From positions 1-5,236 of the forward strand of contig CALGUK010000014.1 in the NCBI GenBank assembly GCA_937920235.1: a DNA stretch of 5,236 nt, in the 5' to 3' direction. This DNA comes from an uncultured Clostridia bacterium (GTDB lineage: Bacteria; Bacillota; Clostridia; Oscillospirales; Acutalibacteraceae). Both the position numbers and the translations under genes were made by a program. Below, in pieces: positions 1 through 5,236 of the stretch (position 1 is its first letter; the number at the start of each line of letters is the position of its first letter). The notes under the pieces were generated by a model, which was not told the origin of the DNA, searched no databases, and saw only the letters and a program-made list of their open reading frames with translations.

Positions 1-3
1 GTT

Positions 4-76
4 CAGTAATGCAGTTAATATTTTTGCCACAAACGGAGGTTTTATGAATTGAAATTGATTTCTCTTCACATTACTG
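4..76. repeat. 8-bp inverted repeat flanking the gatB 3' end
   Basis: CAGTAATG (4-11) and CATTACTG (69-76) are perfect inverted copies separated by 57 bases, and the second spans the gatB stop codon. There is no U-run after the distal arm inside the window and the stem is AT-rich, so it does not look like a terminator. Otherwise, positions 1-70 show no gene and no clear terminator. A repeat this short may be chance. Confidence 0.25.
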
Positions 77-1489
77 TATCTTGTTTTTAAGAATCTCTGC
101 CAACAAAATCGGATTTGCCTTTCCGCCTGTTTTCGCCATTGCATTGCCCATAAGAGCTTCAAATGCTTTTTCTTTGCCTCGACGATATTCACTTATGAGT
201 TTTTCACTCATTTTTATAACCTCATCAGCAACCGCCGTCAGCAGTTCACAGTCGTTGATCTGAGCAAGTTCTTCTTGTTCAACGACAATAGCAGGGTCAA
301 AATCCGATTCCCACATTCTTTTCAGCAGTTTTTTTACAGTTGATGAGTTGATTACCTGTTCACCGAACAATGTAGCAAGTTTAGCCATATTTTCAGGTGC
401 AATAGGACAAATGAATTCATCTTTGTTCATTCGCATTATGTCGGTTATAAAAATGTTCGCCACGATCTTATAATAAGTAGTATGTCTTACAACCTCTTCA
501 TAATATCTTGCCATATCGGGATCAGACAAAAGAGCATCACTGTCATAAGCCGAAAGACCAAAGTCTTTAATAAATTTACGCTTTTTCGTATCGGGTAATT
601 CTCCGATCTGGCTTTTCAGTTTCAAAATATCTTCAGAAGTAAGTTCAATCGGCGGTAAATCGGGATCAGGGAAATAGCGATAATCATTTGCATTTTCTTT
701 GGTTCGCATCGTGTATGTTTTTCCTGTTTCCTGGTCGAATTTTCTGGTTTCCTGAACAACTTTTCCGCCGGACTCAATCACCTCAACCTGCCGTCTGTAT
801 TCATATTCGATAGCCTGAACAACATAGTGGAATGAGTTGATGTTTTTCATTTCAGTACGGGTTCCAAATTCTTTTTGACCTTTTTTACGAACGGACAGGT
901 TTACATCACAACGGAAAGAACCCTCATTCTTTTTGCAATCTGAAATCCCTGTGTAAAGAATGATTGCACGGAGCTTTTCAAGATACGCATTCGCCTCTTC
1001 CGGGGATCGAATATCAGGCTCGGAAACGATCTCAATAAGAGGTACGCCGCAACGGTTGCAGTCAATCATGGTGCCATACTTATCATCGTGTACAAGCTTG
1101 CCTGCATCTTCTTCAATATGAATTCGAGTGATTCCGATTTTCTTTGAACCTTCCGTTGTTTCAATCGTTATGTATCCGTTCTCACACAACGGAATGTCAT
1201 ACTGGCTTATCTGATAAGCTTTAGGCAAGTCGGGATAGAAATAATTCTTTCTGTCCTGCTTGGAATAGTTTGCGATAGTACAGTTTGTCGCCAATCCCGC
1301 CTTAACCGCATATTCAACAACCTTTCCGTTAAGAACCGGAAGAACACCCGGGAGTCCCATACACACGGGACAGGTTTGAGTGTTGGGAGCAGCACCATAG
1401 GCTGTGGAGCAGGAACAGAATATTTTTGTCTTGGTTTTAAGTTCTACATGAACCTCAAGACCAATAACCATTTCATAGTCTTTTATCAT
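71..1489 (-). CDS. gatB: Asp/Glu-tRNA amidotransferase subunit B (tRNA-binding kinase/transamidase)
   Basis: GatB binds the misacylated tRNA, phosphorylates the side-chain carboxylate of its Asp or Glu with ATP, and lets ammonia from GatA replace the phosphate. The 472-residue product has the family start VIGLEVHVELKT (8-19) with catalytic-pocket E12 and H14, a four-cysteine zinc site at C25, C27, C40 and C43 (CSC ... CPVC), HIEEDAGKLVHD (124-135), the signature IDCNRCGVPLIEIVSEPDI (142-160), SFRCDVNLSV (191-200) and YRYFPDPDLPP (270-280). The C-terminal helical and YqeY-like tail (about 300-472) contacts the tRNA and ends in GNAMAKTGGKANP...LKNKI. The length matches the roughly 476 residues of Bacillus GatB. 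The ATG at 1489 is chosen by homology; a GTG at 1495 has better Shine-Dalgarno spacing and would add two residues. A GTG at 1540 would overlap gatA and is unlikely. Confidence 0.97.
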   Translation of the reverse strand: MIKDYEMVIGLEVHVELKTKTKIFCSCSTAYGAAPNTQTCPVCMGLPGVLPVLNGKVVEYAVKAGLATNCTIANYSKQDRKNYFYPDLPKAYQISQYDIPLCENGYITIETTEGSKKIGITRIHIEEDAGKLVHDDKYGTMIDCNRCGVPLIEIVSEPDIRSPEEANAYLEKLRAIILYTGISDCKKNEGSFRCDVNLSVRKKGQKEFGTRTEMKNINSFHYVVQAIEYEYRRQVEVIESGGKVVQETRKFDQETGKTYTMRTKENANDYRYFPDPDLPPIELTSEDILKLKSQIGELPDTKKRKFIKDFGLSAYDSDALLSDPDMARYYEEVVRHTTYYKIVANIFITDIMRMNKDEFICPIAPENMAKLATLFGEQVINSSTVKKLLKRMWESDFDPAIVVEQEELAQINDCELLTAVADEVIKMSEKLISEYRRGKEKAFEALMGNAMAKTGGKANPILLAEILKNKIQ

Positions 1490-1502
1490 TTTCACGGTTT
1501 TA

Positions 1503-1507
1503 CCCTC
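1503..1507 (-). promoter_or_regulatory. Probable ribosome-binding site of gatB, overlapping the gatA stop
   Basis: The minus strand reads TGAGGG: the gatA stop TGA (1508-1506) shares bases with the only Shine-Dalgarno-like sequence here, GAGGG. It lies 13 bases before the ATG at 1489 but only 7 before an in-frame GTG at 1495. The spacing supports the GTG, while codon type supports the ATG. The match is weaker than at the other two genes and may rely on ribosomes finishing gatA. Confidence 0.6.
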
Positions 1508-2945
1508 ACTTTCCGGTACTCTCAAATGCAAAACCCGCACGGTACAACAATCCTTCGCTGAATGCGGGACCGATCAGCTGCATACCGACCGGCATACCTC
1601 CCTCACCGATACCACAAGGAAGCGTGAGTGCAGGAATGCCTGCAATGTTGACAGGGACACTGTACGCATCGCCCATATACATTTGCAATGAATCGCCTGT
1701 TTTTTCTCCGATTTTATATGCCACCGTCGGAGCGACGGGAGAAATGATAAAGTCACACTTTCCGAAGGCTTCGTCAAAATCCTTTCTCACAAGGCTTCTG
1801 ACCTGCAAGGCTTTTTTATAATAGGCATCGTAGTAGCCGGATGAAAGCGCAAACGTTCCAAGCATAATACGTTTTTTAACTTCCGAGCCAAAGCCCTCGC
1901 TACGACTTTTCCTGTAAAGCTCGTCTATGTTGCTATAATCGTCACATCTGTAGCCATATCGAACACCATCAAACCTTGCAAGATTTGAGGAGGCCTCTGC
2001 AGAAGAGATAACATAGTAAGCAGACAAAGCGTAATCAATAGACGGCATAGAAACTGATACAAGTTCAGCCCCCAAAGCACGATAGGTATCTGTGGCCGCC
2101 AATACAGCCTTCCTTACATCGTCGGATATTCCTTCTCCAAAGAACTCTTCCGGAACACCTATTTTCATTCCCTTGACACCGTTCTTGATATCTGCGGTAA
2201 AATCATTATAAACACGCTTAACAGATGTAGCATCTCTTTTATCGTGGCCAACGATTGCGTTCAGTACAAGTGCATTATCGAGAACTGTGCTTGTAATCGG
2301 ACCTATTTGATCAAGAGAGGAAGCAAATGCAACAAGTCCATATCGAGAAACGCTGCCATAAGTAGGTTTCATACCTACAACACCGCAAAAAGAGGCCGGT
2401 TGACGAATGGAACCGCCAGTATCTGAGCCAAGAGTATACACGGCCTCCCTCGCCGCCACCGCCGCCGCCGAGCCTCCGGAGGAGCCACCCGGAACTCTGT
2501 CGGTATCCAAGGGGTTACGGCAAACCTTGAATGCCGAGTTTTCAGTTGTTGATCCCATTGCAAACTCGTCCATATTGAGTTTACCTAATATAACTGCTCC
2601 GGATTTTTCAAGTTTCTCTACCACGTGTGCACTGTAGGGCGGTATGTAACCGCCGAGCATTTTAGATGCACAGGTGGTTTTTATTCCTTTTGTGCACATA
2701 TTGTCTTTGATACCGCAAGGAATGCCCGCAAGCGGAGAAATCTCACTATCAGAGCATCTTCCTTCATCAAAGGCTTTGGCGCTTTCAATTGCTCTATCTG
2801 CGGTTACTGTGATATATGCGCCAATGGTTTTATCTTTTTTATCAATTTGTTCGAGATATGCCTGTGTCAGCTGCACGGAGGAATATTCCTTTTTGCGCAG
2901 AGCTTCGGCGTGCTCGAAGATTGTTCTCTCGGTTAATTCTGACAT
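1506..2945 (-). CDS. gatA: Asp/Glu-tRNA amidotransferase subunit A (glutaminyl amidase)
   Basis: GatA is the amidase subunit of GatCAB. It hydrolyses glutamine (or asparagine) and sends ammonia through a tunnel to GatB, where Asp-tRNA(Asn) or Glu-tRNA(Gln) is converted to the cognate amide form. The 479-residue protein shows the amidase-signature fold throughout. The Ser-cisSer-Lys triad is readable: K80 in GIKDN, S155 in the Gly/Ser-rich VPGGSSGGSAAA, and nucleophile S179 in GSDTGGSIRQPA. GVVGMKPTYGSVSRYGL (188-204) and the C-terminal PALTLPCG...GMPVGMQLIGP (438-460) are also typical. The tail ends soon after FAFE, several residues shorter than the 485 or so of many relatives, which is within normal variation. 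It starts 14 bases after the aspS-gatC stop and is followed closely by gatB. The family assignment is secure; substrate preference (Asn versus Gln route) cannot be read from the sequence. Confidence 0.98.
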   Translation of the reverse strand: MSELTERTIFEHAEALRKKEYSSVQLTQAYLEQIDKKDKTIGAYITVTADRAIESAKAFDEGRCSDSEISPLAGIPCGIKDNMCTKGIKTTCASKMLGGYIPPYSAHVVEKLEKSGAVILGKLNMDEFAMGSTTENSAFKVCRNPLDTDRVPGGSSGGSAAAVAAREAVYTLGSDTGGSIRQPASFCGVVGMKPTYGSVSRYGLVAFASSLDQIGPITSTVLDNALVLNAIVGHDKRDATSVKRVYNDFTADIKNGVKGMKIGVPEEFFGEGISDDVRKAVLAATDTYRALGAELVSVSMPSIDYALSAYYVISSAEASSNLARFDGVRYGYRCDDYSNIDELYRKSRSEGFGSEVKKRIMLGTFALSSGYYDAYYKKALQVRSLVRKDFDEAFGKCDFIISPVAPTVAYKIGEKTGDSLQMYMGDAYSVPVNIAGIPALTLPCGIGEGGMPVGMQLIGPAFSEGLLYRAGFAFESTGK

Positions 2946-2953
2946 ATAGGACA

Positions 2954-2960
2954 CTCCTTT
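2954..2960 (-). promoter_or_regulatory. Ribosome-binding site of gatA, overlapping the aspS-gatC stop
   Basis: The minus strand reads TGAAAGGAG, so the stop codon of the fusion gene (2962-2960) runs directly into the Shine-Dalgarno AAAGGAG, eight bases before the ATG at 2945-2943. This favours ATG over the in-frame TTG at 2963, which has no such site in front and overlaps the previous gene. The overlap suggests translational coupling. Confidence 0.88.
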
Positions 2961-5044
2961 CAATCCTCAACAACACGAGGAACTACAATGTATCCACCGT
3001 GTTTTGTGGTAGCAGCAGCCAGTAGTTCTTCTGCCGTAAACTCATCTTCTACCACATCGTCACGCAGAACGTTTTTCATAGGAACAATGTGTGCTGTTGC
3101 ATCTACTCCTGTTGTAGGGGCGGCACTTAGCTTATCTGCAAATGCTATGATGCGTTCCAATTCTTCCTGAAGCCCGGCCATTTCTTCAGCAGAAAATTCG
3201 AGGCGAGCGAGGTTTGCAACCACTTCGACATCTGTGGCGTGTTTCTTTGCGTTTTTCTTAAGTTTGTTACCGACACCGACCCCAATCGGATTATCAAGAC
3301 CAAGAACATGAAGCTGTTCGGCATCTACCGGTTGAGGTGCTTCTGTCATCGGGCAGGATGCATCCTTTACCTTCGGGAAAGCGATAACATCACGGATTGA
3401 ATCTGCACCTACCATTAGCATTACAAAACGATCAAGACCAAAAGCGAATCCACCGTGAGGCGGCGTACCATAGCGGAAGGCATTGACCATAAAACCGAAA
3501 CGTTCTTCAATTTCCTCGTCGCTAAATCCTAAAGCCTCAAACATTACCTTCTGGATATCTTGTCTATGAATTCTTATGGAGCCCGAACCAAGCTCTATAC
3601 CATTTAATACCACATCATACGCCTGTGCACGTACCTTACCCGGATCGGTCAGAAGATACTGCACGTCCTCGGGATACGGCATTGTAAAGGGATGGTGAGT
3701 GGATATCCATCGTTTTTCTTCTTCGGAATATTCAAACTGCGGAAAATCGGTAACAAAAAGGAAGGCATACTTGCTCTTATCCCGAAGTCCAAGCATATCA
3801 GCAACATCCAAACGGAGATTACCAAGTGTTTTGCGAACAGTATCTAATTTATCTGCACAGAAGAATACGAAATCGCCGGGAGCAGCATCCATTCGTGACA
3901 GGATTTTTTTCATTTCCTCTTCATCAAAATATTTGGTAAGAATGGAATATATCTCACCGTTAGGACGGTAGGCGATCCAAGCCATACCTTTTGCTCCGTA
4001 TGAAATAGCATTCTTGGTAAGAGTTTCAATTTCCGTTCTTGAAAACCCGGCACAGCCTTTGGCGTTGATTGCACGTACAACTCCGCCATTGTCGCACACC
4101 TTCCTGAAAACCGTAAAGGAGCAACTGCTTGCAATATCTGTAAGGTCAACAATCGGTAAATCAAAGCGAATATCCGGTTTATCAGAACCGTATTTATCCA
4201 TAGCTTCGGTCCAGGTAATACGGGGAAAATCATATCCGATTTCTTCACCTTTGCAGCATTTGAATATGTGCTTAAACAGGTTTTCGAGGTGTTCCCAGAT
4301 ATCCTCCTGCTCCACAAATGACATTTCCATATCTACCTGTGTAAATTCAGGCTGACGGTCTGCACGCAGATCTTCATCTCGGAAACACCGTGCAACCTGA
4401 TAATACTTATCAATACCGCCAACCATCAAAAGTTGTTTGTATATTTGCGGTGATTGCGGCAACGCATAAAAACTGCCTTGATGAACACGTGACGGAACAA
4501 GATAATCCCGAGCTCCCTCCGGAGTAGATTTGCACAGGATAGGTGTTTCAACATAGATAAAGCCCTTACTGTCAAGATAATCCTGTGTTGCTTTTTGAAT
4601 AAGATGACGCATGCGCAGATTTTCAACCATCCCGCTACGCCGTATATCGAGGTATCTGTATCTGAGACGAAGATCCTCACGAACATTATCGCCGTCGTCA
4701 ATAGAGTACGGCAATCTTTCTGCCATTGATAACAGCTCGATTTTTTCTGTTGCAAGTTCTACAGTACCGGTTTCTATTTTATGGTTGACGGTGTCGAGGG
4801 ATCTTTTTCTGATTTTTCCCTTTACACAAATAACCGATTGCATTCGCAATCTTTCTGTTAAGTTAAATTCTTCTGCACTTACTTTTGCCGCATCAATAAC
4901 GACCTGCAAAACGCCTTCGCGGTCACGAAGGTCTAAGAATATAACACCGCCCATATCGCGTTTTGTGATTACCCAGCCCGAGCATATCTGTTCTGTACCA
5001 ATATGACACGGGCGGATAAGTCCACAATATTCTGTTCTTTTCAT
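2960..5044 (-). CDS. aspS-gatC: Fused aspartyl-tRNA synthetase (probably Asp/Asn) and amidotransferase subunit GatC
   Basis: This cytoplasmic protein of 694 residues attaches aspartate to tRNA(Asp), and probably also to tRNA(Asn), and carries GatC as its C-terminal domain. Residues 1-105 form the OB-fold anticodon-binding domain (GWVITKRDMGG, LDLRDREG). The class II core follows: motif 1 near 161-170 (GFIYVETPIL), flipping loop 174-186, the QSPQIYKQ aspartate pocket at 197-204, motif 2 at 221-240 (FRDEDLRADRQPEFTQVDME), the bacterial GAD insertion at about 290-425, ELGSGSIRIH at 484-493, and motif 3 at 531-540 (GGFAFGLDRF). AspRS proper ends near 583, a usual length. A basic linker of about 20 residues leads to GatC at 604-694. 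The ATG at 5044 is chosen for its AGGAGG site. The common C-terminal MTGAP motif reads MTEAP here. tRNA(Asn) charging is inferred from the fusion and operon, not proven. Confidence 0.97.
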   Translation of the reverse strand: MKRTEYCGLIRPCHIGTEQICSGWVITKRDMGGVIFLDLRDREGVLQVVIDAAKVSAEEFNLTERLRMQSVICVKGKIRKRSLDTVNHKIETGTVELATEKIELLSMAERLPYSIDDGDNVREDLRLRYRYLDIRRSGMVENLRMRHLIQKATQDYLDSKGFIYVETPILCKSTPEGARDYLVPSRVHQGSFYALPQSPQIYKQLLMVGGIDKYYQVARCFRDEDLRADRQPEFTQVDMEMSFVEQEDIWEHLENLFKHIFKCCKGEEIGYDFPRITWTEAMDKYGSDKPDIRFDLPIVDLTDIASSCSFTVFRKVCDNGGVVRAINAKGCAGFSRTEIETLTKNAISYGAKGMAWIAYRPNGEIYSILTKYFDEEEMKKILSRMDAAPGDFVFFCADKLDTVRKTLGNLRLDVADMLGLRDKSKYAFLFVTDFPQFEYSEEEKRWISTHHPFTMPYPEDVQYLLTDPGKVRAQAYDVVLNGIELGSGSIRIHRQDIQKVMFEALGFSDEEIEERFGFMVNAFRYGTPPHGGFAFGLDRFVMLMVGADSIRDVIAFPKVKDASCPMTEAPQPVDAEQLHVLGLDNPIGVGVGNKLKKNAKKHATDVEVVANLARLEFSAEEMAGLQEELERIIAFADKLSAAPTTGVDATAHIVPMKNVLRDDVVEDEFTAEELLAAATTKHGGYIVVPRVVED
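2963..3235 (-). other. gatC: GatC domain (C-terminal part of the AspRS fusion)
   Basis: About 91 residues, close to the 95 or so of free-standing GatC. Hallmarks are VANLARLEFSAEE at 609-621, an amphipathic helix ending IIAFADKLS (632-640), the extended arm with AHIVPMKNVLRDD (651-663), and the C-terminal GYIVVPRVVED (684-694). In the GatCAB family, GatC wraps around the GatA-GatB interface and is needed for a stable complex. No separate gatC occurs between aspS and gatA. I see no ATG, and no Shine-Dalgarno-preceded GTG or TTG, near the domain boundary, so it appears to be made only as part of the fusion. Confidence 0.95.
3236..3295 (-). other. Interdomain linker between AspRS and GatC
   Basis: Residues about 584-603 follow the last recognisable AspRS segment (QLHVLGL) and precede GatC. 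They start with DNPIGVGVGN, rich in glycine and valine, and continue into the lysine-rich stretch KLKKNAKKHA. The composition suggests a flexible, positively charged tether that could also touch tRNA. That role is an inference. The boundaries are approximate, to within several residues. Confidence 0.7.
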
Positions 5045-5053
5045 TTGGCATTT

Positions 5054-5059
5054 CCTCCT
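5054..5059 (-). promoter_or_regulatory. Ribosome-binding site of aspS-gatC
   Basis: The minus strand reads AGGAGG, nine bases before the ATG at 5044-5042. This strong Shine-Dalgarno site decides the start. An in-frame TTG at 5095 would add 17 residues, but they do not look like AspRS and the added segment runs through the leader. A weak AT-rich stem-loop (AGAATT/AATTCT, 5081-5067) sits just upstream of the site. Confidence 0.9.
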
Positions 5060-5094
5060 GCTTTTGAGAATTAAAAATTCTGTGTTTCGCTTCA

Positions 5095-5158
5095 ATCGTT
5101 ATGGGTGTCTAAAAACGGCAAAAAGGTAGCACCGCTTTTGTGCATTACCCGTAACGAT
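5095..5158 (-). other. Possible late leader hairpin enclosing the terminator 3' arm
   Basis: On the minus strand, AUCGUUA-C-GGGU (5158-5147) is complementary to ACCC-A-UAACGAU (5106-5095): 11 of 12 positions pair, with one internal A-C mismatch. The 40-nt loop holds the terminator 3' arm and both U-runs. Its downstream arm lies past the terminator, so the helix can form only in read-through transcripts. It also competes with a small local hairpin at 5156-5143. Whether it is functional is not known; the complementarity is directly visible. Confidence 0.4.
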
Positions 5159-5224
5159 ATAAAACATCTGATTAAATATGTTTCAGCATCCTACAGGGCG
5201 ATTGCTGTACTCGCGGTGCCACCT
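5111..5224 (-). terminator. Leader attenuator terminator that captures the T-box sequence itself
   Basis: The minus-strand segment AGGUGGCACCGC (5224-5213) can form 12 consecutive pairs, one of them G-U, with GCGGUGCUACCU (5135-5124). The 3' arm runs into UUUUU (5124-5120), then GCCG, then a second UUUUU (5115-5111). The loop is about 77 nt and contains the 3' strand of the antiterminator plus a small hairpin (5183-5178 with 5167-5162). Formation is mutually exclusive with the antiterminator because both use the T-box strand. With charged tRNA the terminator should win and stop transcription before aspS. Confidence 0.85.
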
Positions 5225-5227
5225 GTA
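5192..5227 (-). promoter_or_regulatory. T-box antiterminator helix with UGGCACC tRNA-binding bulge
   Basis: On the minus strand, UACAGG (5227-5222) pairs with CCUGUA (5197-5192), and GCGA (5214-5211) pairs with UCGC (5201-5198), closing a 9-nt loop. Between the two helices sits the seven-base bulge UGGCACC (5221-5215), an exact match to the family consensus UGGNACC. In T-box RNAs the first four bulge bases pair with the free NCCA end of uncharged tRNA. Here N is C, so the partner discriminator is G73. All ten pairs are Watson-Crick. Confidence 0.92.
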
Positions 5228-5236
5228 TTTGTTCTC

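Larger units (their letters stand above)
5111..5236 (-). promoter_or_regulatory. T-box riboswitch leader, 3' part (specifier region lies outside window)
   Basis: This is the expression-platform half of a T-box leader that senses uncharged tRNA and controls the aspS-gatC/gatA/gatB operon by transcription attenuation. The minus strand at 5224-5211 carries the T-box core AGGTGGCACCGCGA, followed by a matching antiterminator strand and a competing terminator with U-runs. Stem I and the specifier codon would lie upstream, past position 5236, so the cognate tRNA cannot be read directly. The bulge base that meets the tRNA discriminator is C, which requires a G73 tRNA. That fits tRNA(Asp) and tRNA(Asn), but also other G73 tRNAs such as Glu and Gln. 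The promoter is also outside the window. Confidence 0.93.

Noticed and set aside
34..52. Plus-strand GGAGGTTTTATG resembling a ribosome site and start codon
   Set aside because: The spacing is short and the frame reads ATG AAT TGA, stopping at once. The next possible start gives only a tiny frame running into antisense gatB.
2625..2949. Plus-strand open frames of about 90-103 codons opposite the gatA 5' region
   Set aside because: They lie wholly antisense to a strongly conserved gene, show no recognisable family, and have no convincing ribosome site. They are shadows of gatA coding constraint.
3235..3300. The AspRS-GatC join as an assembly error or frameshift artefact
   Set aside because: The frame is continuous through a plausible linker with both domains complete, and the gatA site follows the stop with normal spacing. 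There is no duplicated or missing segment to suggest an error.
3910..4317. Minus-strand 135-codon open frame in another phase within aspS
   Set aside because: It overlaps the AspRS GAD-domain coding sequence completely. The aspS frame has conserved motifs on both sides, so this is a frame shadow.
4611..5006. Plus-strand open frame of 131 codons opposite the aspS N-terminal region
   Set aside because: It is antisense to the AspRS anticodon domain and its Arg/Ser-rich translation is typical of a reverse-frame shadow.
5042..5095. TTG-initiated N-terminal extension of aspS (17 residues)
   Set aside because: The ATG at 5044 has a strong AGGAGG site and gives the normal AspRS N-terminus. The extension translates leader RNA.
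5124..5137. Plus-strand AGGTAGCACCGC resembling a second, opposite-strand T-box
   Set aside because: It is the complement of the minus-strand terminator 3' arm. The bulge would read UAGCACC, breaking the UGGN rule, and no synthetase gene lies downstream on that strand.

Overview
The window holds one minus-strand operon for tRNA-dependent amidation of mischarged tRNA. In transcription order (right to left) it contains the 3' part of a T-box leader, a fused aspS-gatC gene, gatA and gatB. All three genes are intact and tightly spaced. The leader is cut by the right window edge. The left end stops about 70 bases past gatB with no terminator in view.

The T-box leader, the Gram-positive-type Shine-Dalgarno sites, the moderately AT-leaning composition and the GatCAB pathway point to a Firmicute, most likely a Clostridia-class anaerobe. 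This is an inference from gene style, not a species call.

Layout: 5236-5111 is the T-box antiterminator/terminator switch. 5110-5045 is leader with the aspS ribosome-binding site. 5044-2960 encodes a 694-residue protein with a complete class IIb aspartyl-tRNA synthetase (about residues 1-583), a short basic linker, and a complete GatC domain (about 604-694). 2945-1506 is gatA and 1489-71 is gatB. The Shine-Dalgarno sites of gatA and gatB overlap the stop codon of the preceding gene, so translation is probably coupled.

How they work together: AspRS charges tRNA(Asp) and, if non-discriminating, also puts Asp on tRNA(Asn). GatB phosphorylates the misacylated Asp, GatA releases ammonia from glutamine or asparagine, and GatC braces the GatA-GatB pair. 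Fusing GatC to AspRS would physically tie the mischarging enzyme to the repair enzyme, like a covalent form of the transamidosome. The T-box bulge (UGGC) fits a tRNA with discriminator base G73, as tRNA(Asp) and tRNA(Asn) have, so the operon probably responds to uncharged tRNA of its own pathway.

I see no mobile element, CRISPR array, tRNA gene or wholly unknown gene. The items most worth a second look are the covalent AspRS-GatC fusion, the unusual geometry of the T-box terminator, and the specificity-determining residues of AspRS, which match neither textbook class.
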